31,036 nucleotides of DNA from JALYNX01 sp964608055 (lineage in GTDB: Bacteria > Actinomycetota > Acidimicrobiia > Spongiisociales > ZC4RG35), in assembly GCA_964608055.1 (NCBI GenBank), contig CAZSMJ010000009.1, positions 1 to 31,036 of the forward strand, written 5' to 3'. Under the pieces are notes generated by a model. The model saw only the letters and a program-made list of their open reading frames with translations. It searched no databases and was not told the DNA's origin. A program made the position numbers and the translations under genes. Positions 6,420-15,143 of this stretch are shown here, one piece after another. Every line of letters begins with the position of its first letter. Within the stretch, counting starts at the first letter, position 1.

Positions 6420-6940
6420 TGAGCGGCCTGGACATCGATCGCGCCGTTCGCCGGATTGCCCACGAGATCCTGGAGCGTCATCGCGGCATCGAAAACGTGG
6501 TGATTGTCGGAATCCACACCCGAGGTGTTCACCTCGCCCATGCCCTCGCGGATGCGATATCTTCGTTCGAGGGCGTCGTAGTTCCGGTAGGTGATCTTGG
6601 CATCGAGCCCTATCGCGACGACCAGGGCCTGCGCCCCTCCCGCAAACCGCGGCCGACCCGGATCCCGGTGGACATCTCAGGCAAAGCCGTGATCGTGGTC
6701 GACGACGTCCTCTACACCGGGCGCACGGTTCGGGCCGCTCTCGATGCCCTTTCCGATATCGGTCGGGCAGGTCAGACCGAGCTCGCCGTCCTCATCGATC
6801 GGGGCCACCGCGAGCTTCCGATCCGAGCCGATTATGTGGGCAAGAACCTGCCGACCAGCATCGACGAAGTGGTTCGAGTCAGACTCGGCAAGGTCGATGG
6901 GGACCACGGTGTGTGGATCGACCGGGTGGCGGTGGCATGA
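6419..6940 (+). CDS. pyrR: PyrR bifunctional pyr operon regulator / uracil phosphoribosyltransferase
   Basis: PyrR binds UMP and UTP and the pyr mRNA leader to repress pyrimidine genes; many members also convert uracil and PRPP to UMP. From ATG 6419 it has 173 residues, close to the usual ~180. Hallmarks are D-I-D-R-A-V-R-R-I-A-H-E-I at the N-terminus, G-I-H-T-R-G-V, the PRPP-binding motif V-V-D-D-V-L-Y-T-G-R-T-V-R, and D-R-G-H-R-E-L-P-I-R-A-D-Y-V-G-K-N-L-P-T-S. The frame is also open from ATG 6338, but that 27-residue extension has no family similarity and would begin inside the operator hairpin. GTG 6407 is another possible start. The TGATG junction favours 6419. It overlaps pyrB by ATGA and is probably autoregulated through the upstream hairpin. 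Confidence 0.93.
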   Translation: MSGLDIDRAVRRIAHEILERHRGIENVVIVGIHTRGVHLAHALADAISSFEGVVVPVGDLGIEPYRDDQGLRPSRKPRPTRIPVDISGKAVIVVDDVLYTGRTVRAALDALSDIGRAGQTELAVLIDRGHRELPIRADYVGKNLPTSIDEVVRVRLGKVDGDHGVWIDRVAVA

Positions 6941-7842
6941 GCGGGCTCCTGGGTCTTCGTGGGATGTCCCGGCCGGCTCTCGAGGATCTTCTCGACAACG
7001 CCGAGCGCTTTGGCAAGCAACTAGAGGGACGAGACAAGGAGAGCGCAGAGCTGCAAGGAGTGACGGTGACCACCGTCTTCTTCGAGGCGTCGACCCGCAC
7101 CCGGTTGTCCTTCGAACGGGCGGCTGTTCTCCTGGGCGCACGTGTGATGAACTTCATCCCGGAATCGTCTTCCCTGGAGAAGGGGGAGTCACTGCGGGAC
7201 ACCGTGCTGACCATCGCCGCGGTGGGGAGCGATCTCATGGTGGTCCGGCATGGCATGGTGGGTGCACCCGGGCTGGTCGCTCGCTGGACCGGGCTGCCGG
7301 TGATCAACGCCGGAGACGGAAGGGGTGAGCACCCGACCCAGGCCCTGGCCGACGCCCTGACTCTGAAGAAGCATTTCGGGGCTTTGGAGGGCCTCCGGGT
7401 TGGGATCGTCGGGGACATCGCCAACAGTCGTGTGGCTCGGAGCCAGCTCTGGGCTCTCCCCACACTCGGGGCCGACCTCACCCTCATCGGCCCTAAGACC
7501 TTGCTTCCCACAGCCAATCCCTGGGGAGTGAGGATGGAGACCGACCTCGACTCGGTCCTCGACGGTTTCGACGTCCTCTACCTGCTCCGGGTCCAGCGGG
7601 AGCGGGGGTCGGCGGCAGGCTTCCCGTCGCTGTCGGCGTATGCCTCCCGCTTCGGGCTCACCGAAGCCCGTCTCTCACGTTTGCCCTCCACGGCCGTGAT
7701 CATGCACCCGGGCCCGATCAACCGCGGAGTGGAAATCTGCGACGCGGCCGCCGACGGCCCACAATCACTCATCCTGAGCCAGGTTGCCAACGGCGTCCCG
7801 GTCCGAATGGCAGTCCTCGCAGGCGCGATGGGGGCCGAATGA
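6937..7842 (+). CDS. pyrB: Aspartate carbamoyltransferase catalytic subunit
   Basis: It joins carbamoyl phosphate and aspartate to give N-carbamoylaspartate. It has 301 residues, normal for the catalytic chain. The carbamoyl-phosphate site F-F-E-A-S-T-R-T-R-L-S-F-E is at ~48-60 and the neighbouring-subunit loop S-S-L-E-K-G-E-S at ~78-85. E-H-P-T-Q-A-L is at ~131-137, and the aspartate-side motif M-H-P-G-P-I-N-R-G-V-E-I lies near the C-terminus. ATG 6937 overlaps the pyrR stop (ATGA) and is preferred to an in-frame GTG at 6913 inside pyrR. No pyrI regulatory subunit follows, so control is probably at the RNA level through PyrR. pyrC follows with another ATGA overlap. Confidence 0.96.
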   Translation: MSGLLGLRGMSRPALEDLLDNAERFGKQLEGRDKESAELQGVTVTTVFFEASTRTRLSFERAAVLLGARVMNFIPESSSLEKGESLRDTVLTIAAVGSDLMVVRHGMVGAPGLVARWTGLPVINAGDGRGEHPTQALADALTLKKHFGALEGLRVGIVGDIANSRVARSQLWALPTLGADLTLIGPKTLLPTANPWGVRMETDLDSVLDGFDVLYLLRVQRERGSAAGFPSLSAYASRFGLTEARLSRLPSTAVIMHPGPINRGVEICDAAADGPQSLILSQVANGVPVRMAVLAGAMGAE

Positions 7843-9107
7843 TCGTCATCAACGGGGCCCAGGTGTGGCGCGGCTCGGGGCTGGTCGATGCGACCGTTGT
7901 GATCGATGGCGACCGAGTGGTCGAGGTAGGGACCGCGCTCGCCTCGCCGGGGGCACGGGTCATCGAAGCCGCGGGTGCCATCCTCGGACCGGGGTTGGTG
8001 GACCTCCACGTCCACCTGCGCGATCCTGGCCAGACCTGGAAGGAAGACATCTCGACCGGCTCGCTGGCTGCCGTTGCCGGCGGCTTCACCGCTGTCGTGG
8101 CAATGCCCAACACCGATCCGCCGACCGACAACGTCAAGACGGTCGTCGACCTGCTCAATCGCGCTGCCGAGGTAGGACTGGTCGACTTGGTGGTCGCCGG
8201 AGCCCTGACTCGAGGCCGCGAAGGCTTGGAGATGGCCGACTTCGACTCGATGTATCAGGCTGGTGTTCGGATGTTCACCGACGACGGCGATTCGGTAGCC
8301 GACTCGGGCCTCCTCCGCCGGATCATGACCTTTCTCCGTGATCTCCCGGGTGCTGTGGTTGCCGAGCACAGCGAAGATCCGTCGCTGAGTAGAGGCGGCC
8401 ACCTCAACGAGGGCACGGCGGCGGCGAGTCATGGCATCGGTGGTATCCCGGCTGTGGCCGAAGAAGTAGTCGTGGCCAGGGACCTTGCCCTGGCGGCGGA
8501 CACCGGCGCCAGGCTTCACATCCAACACGTATCCACATCTGGCTCGGTGGACCTGATTCGACACGCCAAGGAATCGGGCCTTGCGGTCACCTGCGAGGTC
8601 ACCCCGCATCATCTCGGGCTGGATGATTCTGCTTTGGAGGGCTTGGATCCCAACTTCAAGATGTACCCGCCGTTACGGGCCCCCTTTGACCGCGAGGCGC
8701 TGGCAGGCGCGCTGGAGGACGGTACGGTCGACGCCGTGGCCACCGATCACGCCCCGCACTCGCGACCGGAGAAGGACGTTCCCTTCGAAGAGGCGCCACG
8801 GGGGGTGATCGGATTGGAGACGGCCGCATCGGTGTCCTGGGCTGCCTTGAAGGGGGATGTCGATCTCTTCTTCGACCGATTGAGCGCCGCTCCGGCCCGC
8901 ATCATGGGACTCGAGGGCCATGGTCAGCCGGTCGAGCCTGGGTCCCCTGCCAACCTCGTGCTCTTCGACCCCGGGCGCTCCTGGCAGCCACGGTCGTTTC
9001 GATCGAAATCGTCCAACAGCCCATTCCTGGGTACCACTCTCACCGGAAGGGTCTTGGCGACGATCCACAATGGGTCGCTCGTCTACGAGGCGGCATCCGA
9101 TGACTGA
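7839..9107 (+). CDS. pyrC: Dihydroorotase, class I
   Basis: A zinc amidohydrolase that closes carbamoylaspartate to dihydroorotate. It has 422 residues. The metal-binding D-L-H-V-H-L-R-D-P-G is at ~60-69, followed by G-G-F-T-A-V-V-A-M-P-N-T-x-P-P-T-D. The C-E-V-T-P-H-H and F-K-M-Y-P-P-L-R segments come next. The catalytic aspartate is in A-T-D-H-A-P-H, and the ending G-S-P-A-N-L-V-L-F-D-P is typical of class I enzymes. Metal ligands look intact, so it should be an active enzyme rather than a structural pseudo-dihydroorotase. It overlaps pyrB by ATGA and carA by 8 nt. Confidence 0.95.
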   Translation: MIVINGAQVWRGSGLVDATVVIDGDRVVEVGTALASPGARVIEAAGAILGPGLVDLHVHLRDPGQTWKEDISTGSLAAVAGGFTAVVAMPNTDPPTDNVKTVVDLLNRAAEVGLVDLVVAGALTRGREGLEMADFDSMYQAGVRMFTDDGDSVADSGLLRRIMTFLRDLPGAVVAEHSEDPSLSRGGHLNEGTAAASHGIGGIPAVAEEVVVARDLALAADTGARLHIQHVSTSGSVDLIRHAKESGLAVTCEVTPHHLGLDDSALEGLDPNFKMYPPLRAPFDREALAGALEDGTVDAVATDHAPHSRPEKDVPFEEAPRGVIGLETAASVSWAALKGDVDLFFDRLSAAPARIMGLEGHGQPVEPGSPANLVLFDPGRSWQPRSFRSKSSNSPFLGTTLTGRVLATIHNGSLVYEAASDD

Positions 9108-10266
9108 GCACCTTCAGCCGGCGCTTCTCTGCACCGCCGACGGTGAGGTCTTCCACGGGCTGTCGGTGGGAGCCACCGGAGTCGCCACCGGGGAGGCGGT
9201 GTTCAACACTTCCATGACCGGCTACCAGGAGATCCTCACCGATCCGTCGTACGCGGGGCAAGTGGTGGTGATGACCGCCTCCCACATCGGGAACTACGGG
9301 CTCACCAGGCTGGACGAGCAGTCTCCGAGGCCCGCGGTCTCCGGATTCGTGATGAGGGCGATGTCGCGGCGCGATTCGAACTGGAGGTCGGAGGGTGCCA
9401 TTGCCGAATACCTGCATCGGCATGGTGTGGTGGCGATTGCCGATGTGGACACCCGACGCCTGACGCGGCATCTCCGGGACCGGGGGGCGATGCCGGTGGC
9501 GATCGGGGCGGAGGTCGACGAGGCCGAGCTCAGGTCGATCGCCGCAGCCGCACCGTCGATGGAGGGCCAGAATCTGGTGTCCAGGGTCACCACACCCACT
9601 CCATATCATCTCGAAACGTCGGCCACCGCCCGGGGTCGGGTCGTGGCAATAGACCTAGGGATCAAGCGTGACATGCTCGACCATCTGACGAGCCGCGGCT
9701 TCGCGGTCGAGGTGGTGCCGGCCGACACCGACCAGGGCGCGATTCTGGCGCTCGATCCGGACGGCGTCTTCGTCTCCAACGGCCCTGGCGATCCCGAGCC
9801 GCTTGCGAGCACCACAGAGACCTTGCGGGGGCTCTTGGGCAAGGTTCCCTTGTTCGGGGTCTGTCTGGGCCATCAGGTGCTCGGCCTCGCCATCGGAGCT
9901 AGGACCTTCAAGCTTCCTTTCGGGCATCACGGGGGCAACCACCCGGTGCGGCGTCTCGATGACGACAGGGTTGAGATCACGGCCCAGAATCATGGTTTTG
10001 CCGTCGACTTGTGGGCATTGAGCGATGACGCGGCTCCACAGCGAAGTGGGCTCGTCGGGCGCGATCTCCTGCCGCGTTCCGTAGAAGGCCAATTCGGCAC
10101 GGTCCAAGCCACCCATCAGAACCTGAACGACGGGACTTTGGAGGGCATGCGGCTTGTCGAGGTCCCGGCATTCTCCGTCCAATACCACCCGGAGGCGGCT
10201 CCCGGCCCGCGCGACGCCCAAGGTCTCTTCGACGACTTCGTGGCTCTGATCGAGGCGGGGGCATAG
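9100..10266 (+). CDS. carA: Carbamoyl phosphate synthase small (glutaminase) subunit
   Basis: It hydrolyses glutamine and passes ammonia to CarB. It has 388 residues. The N-terminal CPSase domain contains F-N-T-S-M-T-G-Y-Q-E-I-L-T-D-P-S-Y. The class I amidotransferase domain has the nucleophile in F-G-V-C-L-G-H-Q and the His-Glu pair in Y-H-P-E-A. P-G-P-R-D-A completes the CarA ending. The start is ATG 9100, with GAGG 9 nt upstream and an 8-nt overlap with pyrC. The same frame is open farther back into pyrC, but that translation is not CarA-like. carB follows after one base. Confidence 0.96.
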   Translation: MTEHLQPALLCTADGEVFHGLSVGATGVATGEAVFNTSMTGYQEILTDPSYAGQVVVMTASHIGNYGLTRLDEQSPRPAVSGFVMRAMSRRDSNWRSEGAIAEYLHRHGVVAIADVDTRRLTRHLRDRGAMPVAIGAEVDEAELRSIAAAAPSMEGQNLVSRVTTPTPYHLETSATARGRVVAIDLGIKRDMLDHLTSRGFAVEVVPADTDQGAILALDPDGVFVSNGPGDPEPLASTTETLRGLLGKVPLFGVCLGHQVLGLAIGARTFKLPFGHHGGNHPVRRLDDDRVEITAQNHGFAVDLWALSDDAAPQRSGLVGRDLLPRSVEGQFGTVQATHQNLNDGTLEGMRLVEVPAFSVQYHPEAAPGPRDAQGLFDDFVALIEAGA

Positions 10267-10267
10267 G

Positions 10268-13200
10268 TTGCCGGCCCGCCGCGACATTCGCTCCATCCTC
10301 CTCATCGGCTCGGGGCCGATTGTGATCGGGCAGGGATGCGAATTCGATTACTCGGGGACGCAGGCCGCCAAAGTGCTCAGAGCCAACGGCTATCGGGTGG
10401 TCCTGGTCAACTCCAACCCGGCCACGATCATGACCGATCCCGAGTTCGCCGACGCGACCTACATCGAGCCGATCACGCCCGAGGTGGTGGCCGAGATCAT
10501 CGCCCGGGAGCGCCCGGATGCGTTGCTGCCGACATTGGGTGGCCAGACCGCCCTGAATGTCGCGACCACGCTGGCCCGCAACGGCGTCCTCGAGCGGCAC
10601 GGGGTGGAGATGATCGGCGCCGGGTTGGAGGCGATCGACCGGGCCGAGGACCGGGGACGGTTCAAGGAGACGATGGAGTCGGTTGGTCTCGAGGTGCCGA
10701 GGTCCGGTTATGCCAGGTCGATGGCAGAGGCAATCAAGATCGCCAAGGAAATCGGCTACCCGGTGATGGTTCGGCCCTCCTTCATCCTGGGAGGCGGAGG
10801 CACCGGGATCGCCCAGGACGCCGAGGACTTCATCGAGGTGGCAAGACACGGCCTGACCACTTCCCCGGTTGGCGAGATCCTCGTCGAGGAGTCCTTGCTC
10901 GGCTGGAAAGAGTTCGAGCTGGAGGTGATGCGAGATCGCAACGACAATGCCGTGGTCGTCTGCTCGATCGAGAACCTGGACCCGATGGGCGTCCACACCG
11001 GCGATTCGATCACCGTGGCTCCGATCCAGACTCTTTCCGACCGTGAGTACCAGGCAATGAGGGACGACGGGATAGCAGTGTTGCGGGCGATCGGCGTCGA
11101 AACCGGCGGATCCAATGTGCAGTTCGCGGTCGATCCCGTCACCGGGCGCCGGCTCGTGATCGAGATGAACCCACGGGTCAGTCGCTCGTCAGCCCTGGCT
11201 TCGAAGGCAACGGGCTTCCCGATCGCCAAGATCGCCGCTCTGCTCGCTGTCGGCTTCACCCTCGACGAGATCGCCAATGACATCACCGGCGCCACCCCGG
11301 CATCGTTCGAGCCGGCTCTCGACTACGTCGTGGTGAAGGCTCCCCGTTTCGACTTCGCCAAGTTCCCTTCGGTCCCGACCCGGCTCGGGACCGCGATGAG
11401 AAGTGTTGGCGAGGCGATGGCGATTGGACGGACCTTCCCCGAGGCCTTGCAGAAGGCACTGCGCAGCCTGGAAAACGGCCGTTCCGGGCTCAATGCCGAC
11501 CCCGCCGAGGACACGGTGACCGCCGTCTCCGAAGACGAGCTCGCCCAGATGGTTTCGACGCCCTCTCCGTCTCGGATATTCGCAATTGGCGAGGCTCTGC
11601 GCAGAGGATGGCCGACTGATCAGGTTGCCGCCATGAGCTTCGTCGACCCCTGGTTTGTCGACCAGATCGCAGAGATCTGCGAGGTGCGCGCCGAGATCGA
11701 GCTCTCCCATCTGCACGATGCCGTTGTGCTTCGGGAGGCGAAGCGTCATGGGTTCTCCGACCGTCAGCTGGCCTTCCTCTGGGACAAGACCGAGGACGAG
11801 GTTCGCGCAGCGAGAAAGGCGATCGGGCTCCGTCGCACCTACAAGACGGTGGACACCTGCGCTGCCGAATTCGAGGCGGTGACCCCCTACCTCTATGGGA
11901 CCTTCGAAGACGACTCTGAGGTGCCGCCCGCCGATCGCCCCCGGGTGGTGGTGCTCGGCTCAGGCCCGAATCGCATCGGACAGGGGATCGAATTCGACTA
12001 CTGCTGTGTGCACGCCTCCTTTGCGCTGCGCGACGCCGGGTACGAGACAGTCATGATCAACTGCAACCCCGAAACGGTCTCGACCGATTACGACACCTCG
12101 GATCGCTTGTATTTCGAGCCTCTCACCGTCGAGGACGTCTTGGAAGTGATCGAGGCTGAGGACCCGGTCGCGGTGGTGGTCCAACTCGGCGGCCAGACCC
12201 CGCTCAACCTGGCCCGTGAGCTGTTCGAGGCCGGGGTCCCCATCGCGGGGACGTCTCCGGCTTCGATCGCCTTGGCCGAAGACCGCGAACAGTTCTCGGA
12301 GCTGTGCCGGAGTCTCGGCCTGAAACAGCCCCCTTCAGGATCGGCCAGCTCGGTGACCGAAGCTGTCGACGTCGTCGACCAGGTGGGGTTGCCCGTCATG
12401 GTGCGACCCTCCTTCGTGCTCGGCGGCAGGAGGATGAAGGTCATCTACAGCATCGAGGAGCTCGCCGATTACGTCAGAGGGATCTACGGCGAAGCCGACC
12501 CCGAACTGATCGGCGCACCGATCCTCATCGATCGGTTTCTGGAGGCCGCGGTCGAGATCGATGTCGATGCCGTCTATGACGGGAGCGAGCTGCTCCTGGG
12601 CGGGGTCATGGAGCATGTCGAGGAGGCAGGGGTGCACTCTGGCGACTCCGACTGCGTGACTCCGCCGCCGACGATCTCGGACGAGGCTCACAAGGAGATC
12701 CTGAGCGCGACACGGGAGTTGGCGGCAGCGCTCGAAGTGAAAGGCTTGATCAATCTCCAGTTTGCAGTCAAAGGTGACGAGGTTTACCTGCTCGAGGCCA
12801 ATCCTCGGGGCAGCCGGACCATCCCTTTCATCTCCAAGGCCACCGCAGTCCCATTGGCCCGCATCGCAGCCAGGGTGATGATGGGCTCGACGATCGAAGA
12901 GCTGAGACGAGAAGGGATCGTCCCTCCTGCATCCGCCCGGCCCGACTTCGTAGCGGTCAAGAATGCGGTGCTTCCCTGGGATCGGTTCCCCGAGGAAGAC
13001 CCGGTCCTGGGGCCCGAGATGAAAGCCACAGGGGAAGTGATGGGAATCGGCCCCGACGTCGGAGTTGCGTTTGCCAAGGCGCTCCTCGGGGCGGGTCATG
13101 TCCTTCCCACTCGGGGTCGGGTGTTTCTCTCGTTCGCCGACAAGGACAAGCCGATGGGGCTGGCAGTAGCTCAGGCCTTCACCATGCTGGGATTCGAGCT

Positions 13201-13513
13201 CCTTGCCACCCACGGGACGGCCCGCTACCTCCGCCACCACGCCATCGAGGCCGACTCTGTCAACAAGGTGGGTGAAGGGCCGCGGGACATCGGTGAGCGG
13301 TTGGAGAACGGTGAGGTGCAATTGGTGATCAACACCCCGCGTGGGGGAAGGGCTCGTTCGGACGGAAGGACGATTCGAAGGGCCGCTCGGAGTCATGCCG
13401 TTCCCTGTGTCACCACCATCCAGGGCGGTCTCGCAGTTGCCAGGAGCCTGCGAGCAGGGTCGGTTGCGATCAACAGACCGAGGAGCCTTCAGGAATGGCA
13501 TCAGACGGTCTGA
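10268..13513 (+). CDS. carB: Carbamoyl phosphate synthase large subunit
   Basis: It makes carbamoyl phosphate from bicarbonate, ammonia and two ATP, feeding both pyrimidine and arginine synthesis. It has 1081 residues in the usual order. An ATP-grasp half for carboxyphosphate (1-~400) begins M-P-A-R-R-D-I-R-S-I-L-L-I-G-S-G-P-I. Then come an oligomerisation segment (~400-550), a second ATP-grasp half for carbamate phosphorylation (V-L-G-S-G-P-N-R-I-G-Q-G near 560), and a C-terminal MGS-like allosteric domain (~930-1081) with V-N-K-V-G-E-G. The start is a rare TTG, supported by the M-P-x-R-x-D-I-x-S-I-L family N-terminus and the purine-rich GAGGCGGGGG upstream. The 3' end overlaps pyrD by 19 nt. 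Confidence 0.97.
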   Translation: MPARRDIRSILLIGSGPIVIGQGCEFDYSGTQAAKVLRANGYRVVLVNSNPATIMTDPEFADATYIEPITPEVVAEIIARERPDALLPTLGGQTALNVATTLARNGVLERHGVEMIGAGLEAIDRAEDRGRFKETMESVGLEVPRSGYARSMAEAIKIAKEIGYPVMVRPSFILGGGGTGIAQDAEDFIEVARHGLTTSPVGEILVEESLLGWKEFELEVMRDRNDNAVVVCSIENLDPMGVHTGDSITVAPIQTLSDREYQAMRDDGIAVLRAIGVETGGSNVQFAVDPVTGRRLVIEMNPRVSRSSALASKATGFPIAKIAALLAVGFTLDEIANDITGATPASFEPALDYVVVKAPRFDFAKFPSVPTRLGTAMRSVGEAMAIGRTFPEALQKALRSLENGRSGLNADPAEDTVTAVSEDELAQMVSTPSPSRIFAIGEALRRGWPTDQVAAMSFVDPWFVDQIAEICEVRAEIELSHLHDAVVLREAKRHGFSDRQLAFLWDKTEDEVRAARKAIGLRRTYKTVDTCAAEFEAVTPYLYGTFEDDSEVPPADRPRVVVLGSGPNRIGQGIEFDYCCVHASFALRDAGYETVMINCNPETVSTDYDTSDRLYFEPLTVEDVLEVIEAEDPVAVVVQLGGQTPLNLARELFEAGVPIAGTSPASIALAEDREQFSELCRSLGLKQPPSGSASSVTEAVDVVDQVGLPVMVRPSFVLGGRRMKVIYSIEELADYVRGIYGEADPELIGAPILIDRFLEAAVEIDVDAVYDGSELLLGGVMEHVEEAGVHSGDSDCVTPPPTISDEAHKEILSATRELAAALEVKGLINLQFAVKGDEVYLLEANPRGSRTIPFISKATAVPLARIAARVMMGSTIEELRREGIVPPASARPDFVAVKNAVLPWDRFPEEDPVLGPEMKATGEVMGIGPDVGVAFAKALLGAGHVLPTRGRVFLSFADKDKPMGLAVAQAFTMLGFELLATHGTARYLRHHAIEADSVNKVGEGPRDIGERLENGEVQLVINTPRGGRARSDGRTIRRAARSHAVPCVTTIQGGLAVARSLRAGSVAINRPRSLQEWHQTV

Positions 13514-14412
13514 ACACCGCATTGGGGCCGATCCATCTGAGGTCACCGCTGGTTGCGGCCTCGGGCACTGTTGGTTCGGTCTGGGAGTGGTCAGAGGTGG
13601 CCAATGTCGAGGTCTATGGAGCGGCAGTCGCCAAGTCGGTGGCCCCGGTCGCGTGGCCGGGTCGCCCGGCACCCCGTCTCGCACCCACCGGCCCCGGGAT
13701 GTTGAACGGCATCGGAATCCAGAATCCCGGCATCGAGACCTGGGTGGAGACCATGCGCCCGCTCCTGGGGCAGCTCGCGGTGCCGGTGTGGGGCTCGGCT
13801 GTCGGTGCCAACCCCGAAGAGTTCGGCTTGGTTGCAAAAGGCCTGGTCACGGCGGGTATCGAGGTCGTCGAGATCAACCTCTCCTGCCCCAACCTCGAAG
13901 ACGGGCGCATGTTCGCACTCGATGCCGACCGCTCGCGCGAGGTCGTCGAGGCGGTGGTCGCATCCGGCGATGTGATAGTCGGAGCCAAATTGTCACCCAA
14001 TGCCGAGCAGATCGTCGCTGTCGCCGAAGCCTGTCTCGCTGGGGGCGCCGATTTCTTGACCCTCACCAACACTGCGCTCGGGTTTGGGATAAATGTGGAA
14101 GATCGGCGCCCCCTCCTCTCCGGTGGGGTGGGGGGTTACAGCGGGCCCGGGTTGAAGCCGCTTTCACTCCGCTGTGTCTATGAAGTCGCCGCTGCCATTC
14201 CTGGCGCTCCGATCCTCGGGTGTGGCGGGGTGACCACGGGACGCGATGTCATCGAATACCTCCTCGCTGGAGCCTCGGCAGTGGGTCTGGGGACAGTTCA
14301 TTTCTCGGAGCCCCGTGCCGGGGCCCGCATCCTGAGCGAGCTGAAGAGCGAGATGCGAAGGCTGGGGGTCCGGGATGTGGCCGAGCTGATCGGCGCGGTG
14401 AAACCGTGGTGA
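13495..14412 (+). CDS. pyrD: Dihydroorotate dehydrogenase, class 1B-like catalytic subunit
   Basis: It oxidises dihydroorotate to orotate with FMN. It has 305 residues. Class 1 features are the catalytic cysteine in I-N-L-S-C-P-N (class 2 enzymes use Ser), plus G-M-L-N-G-I-G-I-Q-N-P-G-I. The class 1B-like segment R-R-P-L-L, then G-G-Y-S-G-P-G-L-K-P-L-S-L-R-C-V-Y-E-V, lies in the middle. The FMN phosphate region G-C-G-G-V-T-T-G-R-D and a G-A-S-A-V-G-L-G-T segment follow. Class 1B enzymes normally pair with the PyrK iron-sulfur flavoprotein, usually encoded next door. Here pyrD overlaps carB on one side and pyrF on the other, leaving no room for pyrK. The electron acceptor is therefore open. 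Confidence 0.93.
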   Translation: MASDGLNTALGPIHLRSPLVAASGTVGSVWEWSEVANVEVYGAAVAKSVAPVAWPGRPAPRLAPTGPGMLNGIGIQNPGIETWVETMRPLLGQLAVPVWGSAVGANPEEFGLVAKGLVTAGIEVVEINLSCPNLEDGRMFALDADRSREVVEAVVASGDVIVGAKLSPNAEQIVAVAEACLAGGADFLTLTNTALGFGINVEDRRPLLSGGVGGYSGPGLKPLSLRCVYEVAAAIPGAPILGCGGVTTGRDVIEYLLAGASAVGLGTVHFSEPRAGARILSELKSEMRRLGVRDVAELIGAVKPW

Positions 14413-15089
14413 ACCCCATCATTGTCGCACTCGATGTCCCTGATGCCGATGAGGCTGTCTCCCTGGCTACCCAGCTGACTCCGTACGTGGGTGGCTTCAA
14501 GGTTGGTCTCGAATTGCTCATGAGCGCGGGGCCGGACGTGATCCGAAGAGTGGGAGCAGTCGGTGCGCCGGTGTTTGCCGACGCCAAGCTGCACGACATA
14601 CCAAACACGGTGCGCGGCGCCGCCAAACAGCTGGCAAAGGCCGGCGCCCGCTGGGTCACGGTTCACGGGAGTGGGGGCCGGGACATGATCGAGGCGGCTG
14701 TTGGCGGTCTCGGCGACGTATCCGGGGTCTTGGTGGTAACCGTTCTCACTTCATTGGACAGGGCGCAGCTCCGGGAAACCGGAGTAGATCGCAGTGTCGC
14801 TAGCCAGGTGGTGGCGATTACCGAGATTGCAGCCGGGGCGGGCGCCGAAGGCGTCGTCTGTTCGATTCTCGAGGCCGGCGTCGCCAAGCAGACCGCGCCG
14901 TCACTCAAGGTCGTCACCCCGGGGATTCGTAGCTCTGGTGCGGTGCCCGACGATCAAAAGCGGATTGGGACCTTGGCCGAGGCGCTTGCCGCCGGTGCCG
15001 ACATGGTGGTGGTGGGGAGGGCGATCACGGCCGCCCAAGATCGGGTCGGGGCCGCACAAGCACTCGCTATTGAGGCCGGACAGGTTTAG
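14409..15089 (+). CDS. pyrF: Orotidine 5'-phosphate decarboxylase
   Basis: It decarboxylates OMP to UMP, the last step of the pathway. It has 226 residues. The N-terminus I-I-V-A-L-D-V-P, the catalytic D-A-K-L-H-D-I-P-N-T-V (~60-70), the V-T-V-H segment and the phosphate-binding T-P-G-I-R and V-V-G-R-A-I-T motifs are intact. GTG 14409 overlaps the pyrD stop (GTGA), with GGTGA 7 nt upstream; the adjacent GTG at 14406 is an in-frame alternative. It ends the pyr operon, and the next gene begins after 54 nt. pyrE (orotate phosphoribosyltransferase) is not in the window. Confidence 0.95.
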   Translation: MNPIIVALDVPDADEAVSLATQLTPYVGGFKVGLELLMSAGPDVIRRVGAVGAPVFADAKLHDIPNTVRGAAKQLAKAGARWVTVHGSGGRDMIEAAVGGLGDVSGVLVVTVLTSLDRAQLRETGVDRSVASQVVAITEIAAGAGAEGVVCSILEAGVAKQTAPSLKVVTPGIRSSGAVPDDQKRIGTLAEALAAGADMVVVGRAITAAQDRVGAAQALAIEAGQV

Positions 15090-15114
15090 ACGACTTGTCC
15101 GCCGTCTCCGGGGC

Positions 15115-15120
15115 TATGGT
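15115..15120 (+). promoter_or_regulatory. Possible -10 element upstream of mihF
   Basis: TATGGT fits TANNNT and lies 23 nt before the mihF ATG, with GGAGAGGG as ribosome binding site between them. The nearest -35-like TTGTCC (15095-15100) is only 14 nt away, too short for a normal promoter, so this is weak. Confidence 0.25.
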
Positions 15121-15143
15121 CCGGACTCCCGATAGGAGAGGGA

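Noticed and set aside
12335..13837. Long minus-strand open frame opposite carB and pyrD (500 codons)
   Set aside because: Antisense to two clear genes, low-complexity composition, no domain.
15095..15120. Complete mihF promoter TTGTCC/TATGGT
   Set aside because: The spacer is 14 nt, too short for a standard promoter; only the -10 was kept, at low confidence.
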